From positions 1 through 10,385 of the forward strand of contig QMWA01000049.1 in assembly GCA_003661385.1 (NCBI GenBank): a DNA stretch of 10,385 bases. Direction: 5' to 3'. The stretch is from Thermoproteota archaeon (GTDB lineage Archaea; Korarchaeota; Korarchaeia; B14-G2). Of this stretch, positions 1-6,465 are shown one piece after another. Each line of letters opens with the position of its first letter. The stretch's first letter is position 1. The notes beneath the pieces are model-generated. The model ran no database searches and was not told the origin of the DNA. It saw nothing but the letters and a program-made list of their open reading frames with translations. The translations under genes were made by a program, and so were the position numbers.

Positions 1-1
1 A

Positions 2-1078
2 GCTGGCTACACTCCTGTTGACACCATGATCCAGACTAGGCTGAAGCCCACGACAAGCTACTGCTTTGGGAAGGGGAAGGCTCAGGAGCTCAGGGAGAAG
101 GTTGAGGCCCACAAGGCTGACACCGTGATATTCTACAACACGCTCTCCAGCAAGCAGAAGCTTAACCTTGAGAGGCTCCTCTACCCAGCTAGGGTCATAG
201 ATAGGGTTGAGCTCACTCTCGAGATATTCCAGCTCTCTTCAGCTGACGTTTTCTCAGCTCTCCAGATCATGCTTGCGTTCAAGAAGAAAGTCTTCCCGTA
301 CCTTAAGCTTGAGGCAGCAAGGAGGTACTTCAGGCACAGAGCTGGGTTCAGAGGTGGTGGAGAGTACGCCTACATGTCTAGGGTCAGAGGGCTCCACAAG
401 GAGATCAAGGCCTTGGAGAGGAAGATAGAGAAGTACAGGAGGATGAGAGCTGACCAGGTGAGGAAGAAGCTTGAGAATGGAGCTTGGATAGTCTGCATAA
501 CAGGCTACTACAACGCTGGGAAGACCACGCTGTTCAACCTCCTCACAGGGCTGAGCATGCCGGTAAGCGACCAGCCCTTCACAACTCTCTCAAGCAAGTA
601 CGGCAGGCTCCTAGATGAGAGCAGGGAGATATACCTGGTTGACACCATAGGATTCGTCCTGGACCTGGATCCAGAGCTCATCCTCTCGTTCAAGCTGAAC
701 GTAGACGACATGAAGGCAGCTCACATCCTGCTCTTCATGCTTGACATAAGTGAACCCCCACTCCTCTTGAAGACCAAGCTGGAGCAGGGCTTAGCTCTTC
801 TCACAGAGAAGATAGGCATACCGGAAGAGAAGATAGTCATTGTGCTGAACAAGACTGACCTCATATCACCTGAGCAAGCTGATCTCATGCTGAAGGAGAT
901 AGCAGAGGCTGCAGACGGCATCCCAGTCTGCAGGACCTCAGCTGCAAGCGGGGAGGTATCTGAGCTCCTAGCTACACTGAGAGATCTGATGGAGAAGCTG
1001 AAGACCCCCCAGCAGAAGGTGGTCAAGGCTAAGACAGCCCTGAAGCTGGGGCTGATCAGGAGGCCTCCTCCGTCATAG
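2..1078 (+). CDS. hflX: HflX-type GTPase, 5' end cut by window edge
   Basis: HflX family GTPases bind ribosomes, and in bacteria they split stalled or stressed 70S particles; an equivalent role here is inferred. The frame is open to the left edge, and the codons before the first ATG (position 26) read AGYTPVDT, which fits the usual HflX N-domain just before the Q-x-R...GKGK stretch. The true start is therefore outside the window and the ATG at 26 is internal. Counting from that ATG, the G1 loop GYYNAGKT is at 160-167, G3 DTIG at 206-209, G4 NKTD at 275-278, and a G5-like TSAASG follows. Between the N-domain and the G-domain lies a basic, charged helix (about 120-150), as expected. The glycine-rich linker reads FRGGGEYAY, where bacterial HflX has GPGETQLE, so the family is recognisable but diverged. 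The protein ends soon after the G-domain. Confidence 0.93.
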   Translation, partial: AGYTPVDTMIQTRLKPTTSYCFGKGKAQELREKVEAHKADTVIFYNTLSSKQKLNLERLLYPARVIDRVELTLEIFQLSSADVFSALQIMLAFKKKVFPYLKLEAARRYFRHRAGFRGGGEYAYMSRVRGLHKEIKALERKIEKYRRMRADQVRKKLENGAWIVCITGYYNAGKTTLFNLLTGLSMPVSDQPFTTLSSKYGRLLDESREIYLVDTIGFVLDLDPELILSFKLNVDDMKAAHILLFMLDISEPPLLLKTKLEQGLALLTEKIGIPEEKIVIVLNKTDLISPEQADLMLKEIAEAADGIPVCRTSAASGEVSELLATLRDLMEKLKTPQQKVVKAKTALKLGLIRRPPPS

Positions 1079-1116
1079 CCCTGCCTATGTTCTCATAAAT
1101 GAGACATAATAGAAAC

Positions 1117-1124
1117 ATTTTTAG
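1117..1124 (+). promoter_or_regulatory. TATA-like box of the ECF S component gene
   Basis: An A/T-rich patch, CATTTTTA preceded by the purine-rich AGAAA that could act as a BRE, lies in an otherwise GC-rich stretch. It sits about 26 nt before the GTG at 1147, the spacing expected for an archaeal promoter with a leaderless or very short-leader transcript. If the ATG at 1099 were the start, this patch would lie inside the gene. Confidence 0.45.
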
Positions 1125-1146
1125 TAACAGCTCCAGTGAGCTGCTG

Positions 1147-1767
1147 GTGTCCGGCTTGAAGCCCAGGGACATAGCATCCTCGATAGTCTTCGGTGGCCTA
1201 ACGCTTGCGCTCGAGCTAGCTGGGCTAGGCCACATCCTCCACTTCCCCCCGCTTAGCTACCTGATCTTCGACCCATGTGAGGTGCTTGTTGTAGCAGCGT
1301 ACTTCATATTCGGCTTCACCTCTGCTGCACTGGCCACGCTGGTCCTAGTGCTTGGGCTTTCAATCAACATGGATCCCTTCAGCCAGATGATAATGGCTTC
1401 AACTGGGATCCCAGCATTCGGCCCGCTCATGAAGGGGCTTGCAATACTAAGCACTCTAGCTGGGATGTGGGCTGTATCAAGGAAGGTCAATCCATCTGGC
1501 AGCATAGCTGGTGTCGCAGCATACATGGCCTCGCCTATGGCTGTGAGAGCTCTCGCGATGACTCCGCCAAACTACCTGTTCATAAAGTACATTGTGGTGA
1601 GGCTTCCACTCCCCCAGGAGACCATAAGCTGGTTCCTAGAGAGCATGAGTTACATCCTGGTGATGACCGCTGTATTCAACGTGCTCCACGTGCTGCTGAC
1701 AGTAGGGCTGGCTCTAGTCCTGTACAAGGCGGTCAAGCCAGCCTTGAGAGGGCACCTGCAAGGCTAG
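1147..1767 (+). CDS. ECF transporter S component, RibU-like membrane protein
   Basis: This is probably the substrate-binding membrane subunit of an energy-coupling-factor vitamin importer. About six hydrophobic segments span roughly 9-31, 36-55, 57-75, 93-115, 120-140 and 165-200 of the 206 residues. The segment HFPPLSYLIFDPCEV (32-46) resembles the P-P-x-x-x-L-x-F-D-P-S-E signature of riboflavin/RibU-type S components, but vitamin specificity is not certain. The frame opens at an ATG at 1099. I prefer the GTG at 1147 because the first 16 codons are A/T-rich and non-membrane, a GTGAG ribosome-binding-like site (1136-1140) lies 6 nt before the GTG, and a TATA-like CATTTTTA at 1117-1124 lies about 26 nt upstream. 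No ATPase or T component gene is in the window, so it would rely on a shared ECF module elsewhere. Its stop shares CTAG with the convergent protease gene. Confidence 0.78.
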   Translation: MSGLKPRDIASSIVFGGLTLALELAGLGHILHFPPLSYLIFDPCEVLVVAAYFIFGFTSAALATLVLVLGLSINMDPFSQMIMASTGIPAFGPLMKGLAILSTLAGMWAVSRKVNPSGSIAGVAAYMASPMAVRALAMTPPNYLFIKYIVVRLPLPQETISWFLESMSYILVMTAVFNVLHVLLTVGLALVLYKAVKPALRGHLQG

Positions 1768-2657
1768 AGCCCTACTGCTGCCATGGCCTCCCATATCGTA
1801 GAGGCCTCCACCACCTTGATGTCATATCCCTGCTGCCGCAGGTACTCCTCTAGGCTTATCACCTTGTACTCGTAGACCACCAGGGTGAAGCCTGGAGCAA
1901 GCTTCCTCTCAACAGGCACTGGGACCTCTATCCTAGACTGGCCTGCTGGGACTACGAAGACACGTGCTCCAGCCTCTGCTGCCGCAGAAGCCTTCTCTAA
2001 GACCCCTCCAACAGCCCCTATGCTGCCACCTGGCTCTATCGTCCCAGTGATGTAGATGCCTGGCGGCATCTCCTCTCCTCTGATGGCTGCTATGATCGCT
2101 AGAGTCAAGGCTGCGCCAGCGCTTGGGCCGTCTACAATCTCCATCTCCTCTTCCCCAATTATCGTCACCACCACATCTGTAGATGACAGGCTTGCCCCAG
2201 TCACCTGCTCAGCTACCTCAACAGCTGTCCTCAGTGAGGCCTGCAGGTCTATTCCTATCAGGGGGGTTGTGCTCACCAGGACTCTGCCTTGGCCTGGCTT
2301 AAGCTCCACTATAGCCTTGAGCACAACTCCCTCCAGGCTGTAGGTGAGGAAGCCTGGCTTAGCCTTCACTGCCACAAGCTGTACTTCAGCTCTCCCAGCT
2401 AGCTCCTGTGCCTGCTCCCCTCTGGGCTGAGCCCTTGTGAGGTGCTCCACTAGCCTCCTGTAGTGCTCCAGCTGAGCTGAGGTCATGTTGAGCTGCTCTC
2501 TCAGCGCCCTAATCTCAGCTTGAGCCCTCTCGTACTCTGATGCAAGCTCCATGAAGTGCCTCTTAAGCTGGGTGTAGCTCGAGTATACTCCAGCCAAGTA
2601 GGCTATCGCTATGGCGTTTAAGGCTAGGCTCAAGGCTAGGAGAGCTCTCTCCCTCAA
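1764..2657 (-). CDS. membrane-anchored Lon-like S16 serine protease without ATPase domain
   Basis: This 297-residue protein has an N-terminal hydrophobic anchor (about residues 5-25), a coiled-coil-like segment rich in Glu, Gln, Arg and Leu (about 30-85), and a C-terminal Lon proteolytic domain (about 90-297). The catalytic serine is S179 in DGPSAGAA and the lysine is K222 in GGVLEKA; this 43-residue spacing equals that of the Ser-Lys dyad in bacterial Lon. TGTIEPGGSIGAVGG is the typical strand-turn before the lysine. There is no AAA+ module, so it is not a complete LonB and may act alone or with a separate partner. The protease domain is probably on the outer face, but topology is an inference. 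The start is a TTG at 2657, supported by GGAGGAG at 2662-2668 on the coding strand. It is divergent from the oxidoreductase operon and convergent with the ECF gene. Confidence 0.88.
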   Translation of the reverse strand: MRERALLALSLALNAIAIAYLAGVYSSYTQLKRHFMELASEYERAQAEIRALREQLNMTSAQLEHYRRLVEHLTRAQPRGEQAQELAGRAEVQLVAVKAKPGFLTYSLEGVVLKAIVELKPGQGRVLVSTTPLIGIDLQASLRTAVEVAEQVTGASLSSTDVVVTIIGEEEMEIVDGPSAGAALTLAIIAAIRGEEMPPGIYITGTIEPGGSIGAVGGVLEKASAAAEAGARVFVVPAGQSRIEVPVPVERKLAPGFTLVVYEYKVISLEEYLRQQGYDIKVVEASTIWEAMAAVGL

Positions 2658-2731
2658 GCTGCTCCTCCATGCCCTATGTGGTTAAAAGGTTTAGCTATTA
2701 AGCTGGCATGTAGCAGGGTTATGGTGTCCTG
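2658..2731. promoter_or_regulatory. divergent promoter region between S16 protease and korB
   Basis: This 74-nt gap holds the start signals for both flanking genes. The A/T-rich core (2682-2702) includes TTAAAA and TTAGCTATTAAG. Read on +, the core centred near 2697 is about 35 nt before the korB TTG, implying a leader of roughly 10 nt with a weak GGTG site at 2723-2726. Read on -, the same core is followed by a strong GGAGGAG site at 2662-2668 ahead of the protease TTG. Whether one or two TATA boxes are used cannot be decided by eye. Confidence 0.5.
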
Positions 2732-3526
2732 TTGACGCACCCCCTAGACCCATACCTGAGGCCTGAGACTCTGCCTACACCATTCTGCCCTGGATGCGGC
2801 TGCGGCATCGTGGCTTCAGCGTTCCTGAGAGCTGCCAGAGAGCTAGGGCACAGCGACCTCTCTGGGTTCGTGTTCGTCAGCGGGATAGGCTGCTCCTCTT
2901 GGATCCCCTCACCGCACTTCAAGGCTGACAGCATACACATACTCCACGGGCGCTCAATCCCGACAGCGATGGGTGTGAAGGCTGTCAGGCCAGAGCTTGA
3001 GGTTGTGGTCTTCGGTGGAGACGGGGACCTAGCTAGCATAGGCTTAGGCCACCTGGTTCACGCTGCGAGACGCAACTTGGAGGTCCTCGTGATAATGGTC
3101 AACAACATGGTGTATGGGATGACTGGAGGCCAGCTTGCGCCAACAACCCCCAGAGGGGCTGTCACAGCTACATCACCCTATGGGAACCCAGAGAGCCCAA
3201 TAGACATGGTCAGGACGCTTGCTGCAGCTGGAGCAAGCTACGTAGCTAGGGGATGCGTGGCCTACCCAAGGCACCTAGAGAAGCTCATGCTAGAAGCCCT
3301 GCAGGCTAGCGGCTTCAGGTTCGTTGAAGCAGTCTCCACGTGCACAACACACTTCCAGCTCATGCTAGGCACCAAGAGCCCAGTTGAGGCCTTGAAGAAG
3401 CTGAGGGAGCTTGTGGAGTTCAGGGATGTGATGCAGGGGCCTAGGGAAGGCAGGCTCCCCCTGGGATCCTGGAGGCCTCCAGGTAGGAGGCCTGGCTTCG
3501 TAGAGAGCTTGAGGGGCCTGAGATGA
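2732..3526 (+). CDS. korB: 2-oxoacid:ferredoxin oxidoreductase, beta subunit (KorB-like)
   Basis: The beta subunit of these enzymes binds thiamine pyrophosphate and the [4Fe-4S] cluster that passes electrons from the 2-oxoacid to ferredoxin, giving an acyl-CoA and CO2. The 264 residues show the cluster-type cysteines C19 and C22 (FCPGCGCG), C54 (GIGCSS) and C204 (STCTTHF), matching the four-cysteine pattern of the family. The TPP/Mg motif GGDGD is at 95-99, followed by the NNMVYGMTGGQ loop and PTTPRG. The YGMTGGQ wording is most typical of 2-oxoglutarate-type (Kor) enzymes, but substrate choice is not proved by it. The start is a TTG: the frame has a stop at 2711-2713, and no ATG or GTG lies between that stop and the TTG. 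It is the first gene of the operon, and its stop overlaps the gamma start by ATGA. Confidence 0.92.
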   Translation: MTHPLDPYLRPETLPTPFCPGCGCGIVASAFLRAARELGHSDLSGFVFVSGIGCSSWIPSPHFKADSIHILHGRSIPTAMGVKAVRPELEVVVFGGDGDLASIGLGHLVHAARRNLEVLVIMVNNMVYGMTGGQLAPTTPRGAVTATSPYGNPESPIDMVRTLAAAGASYVARGCVAYPRHLEKLMLEALQASGFRFVEAVSTCTTHFQLMLGTKSPVEALKKLRELVEFRDVMQGPREGRLPLGSWRPPGRRPGFVESLRGLR

Positions 3527-4020
3527 GGCTTGAGATAAAGGCTGTTGGAGTGGGAGGGCAGGGTATACAGTTCCTTGGGCGTGTCCTGGCGCACGCCGCT
3601 GTCCTAGAGGGATTACACGCCACCTTCACAGGGTCCTATGGGGCTGAAGTCAGGGGGACACCCTCCTGGGCTGATGTCGTGGTCTCCACAGAGCCAGTCA
3701 CATACCCCTTCTGTGAGAAGCCCACCATCATCATATGCATGTTTCCGCCTCTGCTCAAGGGCATGGAGGCTGAGAGGGTTTATGTGAACTCACAGAAACC
3801 TATACCTGGAGCCATCACGGTGGATGCTGAGGGTGCTGCAGAGAGGGTAGCTGGGAGGAGGGTCTTAGGCAACATGGTGATGGCTGCATTTGTGTCAGCT
3901 AGGGAGAGGATAGCTTCACTAGGTTCCCTTAAGGAGGCGGTGAGAGAGGAGAGGTTCCCTCTCCCTGAGCTCAACTTTAAGGCCCTAGAGGAGGGGTGGA
4001 GGCTCGCTGAGGTGGCTTAG
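3523..4020 (+). CDS. korC: 2-oxoacid:ferredoxin oxidoreductase, gamma subunit (KorC-like)
   Basis: This 165-residue protein is the gamma subunit that packs against alpha and beta and helps form the CoA site. The N-terminal GVGGQG (residues 9-14) and the signature SYGAEVRGTPS (38-48) are characteristic of the family, followed by the usual region around VDAEGAAERVAGRRVLGNMVMAA. The length is normal for a stand-alone gamma subunit; in many aerobic crenarchaea gamma is instead fused to alpha, so the separate gene points to the four- or three-subunit anaerobic layout. The ATG overlaps the beta stop (ATGA), which implies coupled translation, and the stop is directly followed by the TTG of the hydroxymethyltransferase gene. 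Confidence 0.92.
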   Translation: MRLEIKAVGVGGQGIQFLGRVLAHAAVLEGLHATFTGSYGAEVRGTPSWADVVVSTEPVTYPFCEKPTIIICMFPPLLKGMEAERVYVNSQKPIPGAITVDAEGAAERVAGRRVLGNMVMAAFVSARERIASLGSLKEAVREERFPLPELNFKALEEGWRLAEVA

Positions 4021-5241
4021 TTGGGTGGAGTTAGGGCAGCTAGCCTGCTGAAGCAGGCTTTAGACAGGCATGAGGAGCTGAGGTCAAGGTCCCTAAGCCT
4101 AATTCCATCAGAGAATGTGATGAGCCCTGAGGCTAGGAGGCTGCTTTCAGCAGACTTAGCTCACAGGTACACCAGCTTGAAGCCCCGCCCGCTACACGGG
4201 CAGCCTGTAGAGGACTACTACATGGGAACCAGGTGGTCTAGAGAGGTCATTAGGGTATGTGAGGATGCAGCTAGAAGCCTCTTCAAATGCGGCTACGCTG
4301 ATGTCTCGCTTATCTCAGGGCACATAGCAGACCTAGCCATGGTGGCAGGCGTCTGCAAGCATGGCGATAAGATTGCTGTAGTAGAGCCCTTGAGCGGAGG
4401 CTACCCAGGCTTCCAGAGGGAGAAGATCCCCTCCCTGCTAGGCGTGGATGTGGTTTACCTCCCTACCAAAAGCTATACTCCAGTAGCTGAGGAGGCTGCT
4501 AGCATAGTGAGGAGGGAGAAGCCGAAGCTCGTGGTCTTAGGTGGCTCAATCATACTGTTCCCCCATCCAGTCAGGGAGCTAGCTGAGGCATGCAGCGAGG
4601 TTGGAGCAGTTCTAGCATATGATGGCTCACATGTGCTTGGGCTGATAGCTGGAGGAGAGTTCCAGCTCCCCCTAGATGAGGGAGCTCACCTGCTGGCTGG
4701 AAGCACCCACAAGACTCTCCCAGGCCCGCAGGGCGGCATCCTGCTTGCGTCAAGCCGCGAGCTAGGAGAGCAGGTGTCTGAGCACATACCCCATAAGCTG
4801 GTAGACAACCCCCACCTCCACAGGATAGCTGCCCTAGCCTACACCCTAGCTGAGATGCTAGAGTACTCCAAGAGCTACGCTAGGCAGGTTGTCTCGAATG
4901 CGAGAGCTCTAGCTAGAGCACTTGACGAGAGCGGTGTGCCAGTGCTGTTCAGGGAGCTAGGGTACACCTGCAGCCACCAGGTGAAGCTTGAGGTCACGGA
5001 AGACTACCTGGAGAAGGCTAAGCGCCTCGAGCAGGCACACCTGATAATAGACCTTGGAGGGAGGCTCGGCACACAGGAGCTAACCCGCAGAGGCATGAAG
5101 GAGAAGGAGATGGAGAAGGTAGCTGAGCTCTTCTCAAGAGTCTGGCGCGGAGAGCCGCCTGAGAAGGTCAGGAGGGAGGTCATGGAGCTCTCAGCTGAGT
5201 TCAGCAAGGTCTACTACAGCCTTGAGGAGGGCTTGCCATGA
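4021..5241 (+). CDS. glyA: archaeal-type serine hydroxymethyltransferase
   Basis: This PLP enzyme interconverts serine and glycine, moving a one-carbon unit to or from a pterin cofactor (tetrahydrofolate or tetrahydromethanopterin type; which one is not visible). It has 406 residues, normal for the family. The PLP lysine is K231 in GSTHKTLPGPQGG. D201 and H204 in AYDGSH match the pyridine-binding Asp and its stacking partner region, and R348 in GGRLGTQELTRRGM matches the carboxylate-binding Arg. SLIPSENVMSPE near the N-terminus is the expected substrate loop. GTQE and FPHPV are wordings I associate with archaeal members. Where bacterial enzymes have the catalytic Glu (GGCEYVD), this protein reads YYMGTRWSREV. 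The TTG start directly follows the gamma stop, with GAGGTGG 5 nt upstream inside the gamma gene. Its position inside an oxidoreductase operon is unusual. Confidence 0.9.
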   Translation: MGGVRAASLLKQALDRHEELRSRSLSLIPSENVMSPEARRLLSADLAHRYTSLKPRPLHGQPVEDYYMGTRWSREVIRVCEDAARSLFKCGYADVSLISGHIADLAMVAGVCKHGDKIAVVEPLSGGYPGFQREKIPSLLGVDVVYLPTKSYTPVAEEAASIVRREKPKLVVLGGSIILFPHPVRELAEACSEVGAVLAYDGSHVLGLIAGGEFQLPLDEGAHLLAGSTHKTLPGPQGGILLASSRELGEQVSEHIPHKLVDNPHLHRIAALAYTLAEMLEYSKSYARQVVSNARALARALDESGVPVLFRELGYTCSHQVKLEVTEDYLEKAKRLEQAHLIIDLGGRLGTQELTRRGMKEKEMEKVAELFSRVWRGEPPEKVRREVMELSAEFSKVYYSLEEGLP

Positions 5242-5251
5242 GGTGAGCTTG

Positions 5252-6376
5252 TTGAAGCCGAGGTTCATGCAGGGGAATGAAGCCTGCGCCGAGGGCGCCA
5301 TACTAGCAGGCTGCAAGTTCTTCGCAGGCTACCCCATAACCCCGCAGTCTGAGATAATGAGGTACATGGCTGAGAAGCTCCCTAAGCTAGGAGGCGTGTA
5401 CATCCAGGCTGAAGACGAGATAGCTGCAATATGCTCTGTGATAGGCGCATCCTGGGCTGGAGCCAAGGCTATGACAGCAACAAGCGGTCCAGGGTTCAGC
5501 CTCATGCAAGAAGCTCTGAGCTATGCTGTCATGACAGAGACCCCCCTCGTCGTGGTGGATGTCCAGAGGCTTGGGCCATCTACAGGCCAAGCCACTAAGT
5601 GCGGGCAAGGAGACATAATGCAGTCCAGGTGGGGGAGGCATGGAGACCAGACTCTAGTAGTCCTAGCCCCATACTCACCACAGGAGATGCTAGAGCTCAC
5701 AGCCAGGGCGTTCAGCATAGCATGCAAGCTGAGGACACCTGTCATAGTCCTCTCAGATGAGACTGTAGCCCACATGAGAGAGGAAGTCTACATCCCAGAG
5801 GGCCTTGAAGCACCTGAGCCCCCTAGGCCTAAGCCAGGTGAAGCAGAGTTCTTCGGGTCAAGGGAGCCAGCTGGAGTCCCTCCGATGCCTAGGGTTGGGG
5901 ACGGGTTTAATGTCATGGTGACTGGGTCAACACACGACAGCAGAGGCTACAGGAAGACTGCTGACCCACAGGTACACAGGAGGCTGGTCACCAGGATAGT
6001 GGCGAAGATAGAGTCTAGGGAGCCAGAGCTCCGTGACATAGACTACTATGGTGTAGAGAGCCCTGAGCTCCTGCTTGTAGCAGTAGGCTCAGCAGCTAGG
6101 TCAGTGAAGGAAGCTGTGAGAAGGCTTCTGTCTAGGGGGGTGAGGGCAGCTTTGTTCAGGCCTAGAACCCTCTTCCCATTCCCAGCTAGCACTCTGTCGC
6201 AGCTAGCTGAGGAAGCTAAGGCAGTGCTGGTGGTAGAGCTGAACCTAGGCCAGCTCATAGAAGAGGTCAGGAAGCACATTAAGCCACCATGCAGGGTAGA
6301 GGGCCTCAACAAGATAGGTGGGGGAGAGCCCATAGCTCCATCAGAGGTAGAGAAGGCAGCTGCCAGGCTGCTTTAG
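5252..6376 (+). CDS. korA: 2-oxoacid:ferredoxin oxidoreductase, alpha subunit (KorA-like)
   Basis: The alpha subunit completes the TPP site and recognises the 2-oxoacid. Near the N-terminus it shows FMQGNEACAEGA, then AGYPITPQSEI. The TPP-facing stretch TATSGPGFSLMQEALSYA and then GPSTGQATKCGQGD follow. Domain II has LLLVAVGSAARSVKEAV and FRPRTLFPFP. The length, about 374 residues, is normal for KorA. The frame is open from a TTG at 5222 inside the preceding gene, and a GTG at 5243 is also possible. I chose the TTG at 5252 because GAGGTGA (5240-5246) sits 5 nt before it and the protein then begins MKPRFMQGNEA, as in relatives. It is the last gene of the operon, and its stop lies 1 nt from the 3' end of the opposing tRNA gene. 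The conserved Thr of PITP is present, so the subunit looks active. Confidence 0.92.
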   Translation: MKPRFMQGNEACAEGAILAGCKFFAGYPITPQSEIMRYMAEKLPKLGGVYIQAEDEIAAICSVIGASWAGAKAMTATSGPGFSLMQEALSYAVMTETPLVVVDVQRLGPSTGQATKCGQGDIMQSRWGRHGDQTLVVLAPYSPQEMLELTARAFSIACKLRTPVIVLSDETVAHMREEVYIPEGLEAPEPPRPKPGEAEFFGSREPAGVPPMPRVGDGFNVMVTGSTHDSRGYRKTADPQVHRRLVTRIVAKIESREPELRDIDYYGVESPELLLVAVGSAARSVKEAVRRLLSRGVRAALFRPRTLFPFPASTLSQLAEEAKAVLVVELNLGQLIEEVRKHIKPPCRVEGLNKIGGGEPIAPSEVEKAAARLL

Positions 6377-6391
6377 GTGGGGGCGAGGGGA

Positions 6392-6404
6392 GTTCCAGGA
6401 GCCT
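6392..6404 (-). other. tRNA intron in the T loop (59/60), 13 nt
   Basis: On the minus strand the intron AGGCTCCTGGAAC interrupts the T loop after TTCAAG and before T, i.e. between positions 59 and 60. The T stem GGGGG/CCCCT forms the outer helix, exon TTCA pairs with intron TGGA (4 bp with one T-G), and the bulges are AGA and ACT, 3 nt each. Cutting after the second base of each bulge restores TTCAAGT. A shift of 1-3 nt would also give a 7-nt loop, but only this frame gives both a full central helix and symmetrical bulges. Confidence 0.82.
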
Positions 6405-6447
6405 CTTGAACCCCCGACCGTCGGGTCTGGAGCCCGCCGCTCTACCA

Positions 6448-6465
6448 CACCAGGGATCCGAGCCT
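6448..6465 (-). other. tRNA intron in the D loop, 18 nt
   Basis: On the minus strand the intron AGGCTCGGATCCCTGGTG lies between AGCA and TGGTA of the D loop. A bulge-helix-bulge can be drawn: exon TCAG pairs with intron CTGG (4 bp with one T-G), with 3-nt bulges CAA and TGT on opposite strands. Cutting after the second base of each bulge gives exactly the standard D loop AGCATGGTA. An inner GG/CC pair closes a 7-nt loop. The outer helix is weak, so it is a relaxed motif. Confidence 0.8.

Noticed and set aside
26-28. ATG at 26 as the start of HflX
   Set aside because: The codons before it (AGYTPVDT) match the family and the frame is open to the edge, so this ATG is internal.
1467-1853. 128-codon open frame on + across the ECF and protease 3' ends
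   Set aside because: It lies in another frame over two well-supported convergent genes, has no family likeness and an unnatural composition.
6425-6435. A third intron in the anticodon loop of tRNA-Trp
   Set aside because: The anticodon arm already has a 7-nt loop and 5-nt stem strands, so nothing needs to be removed there.
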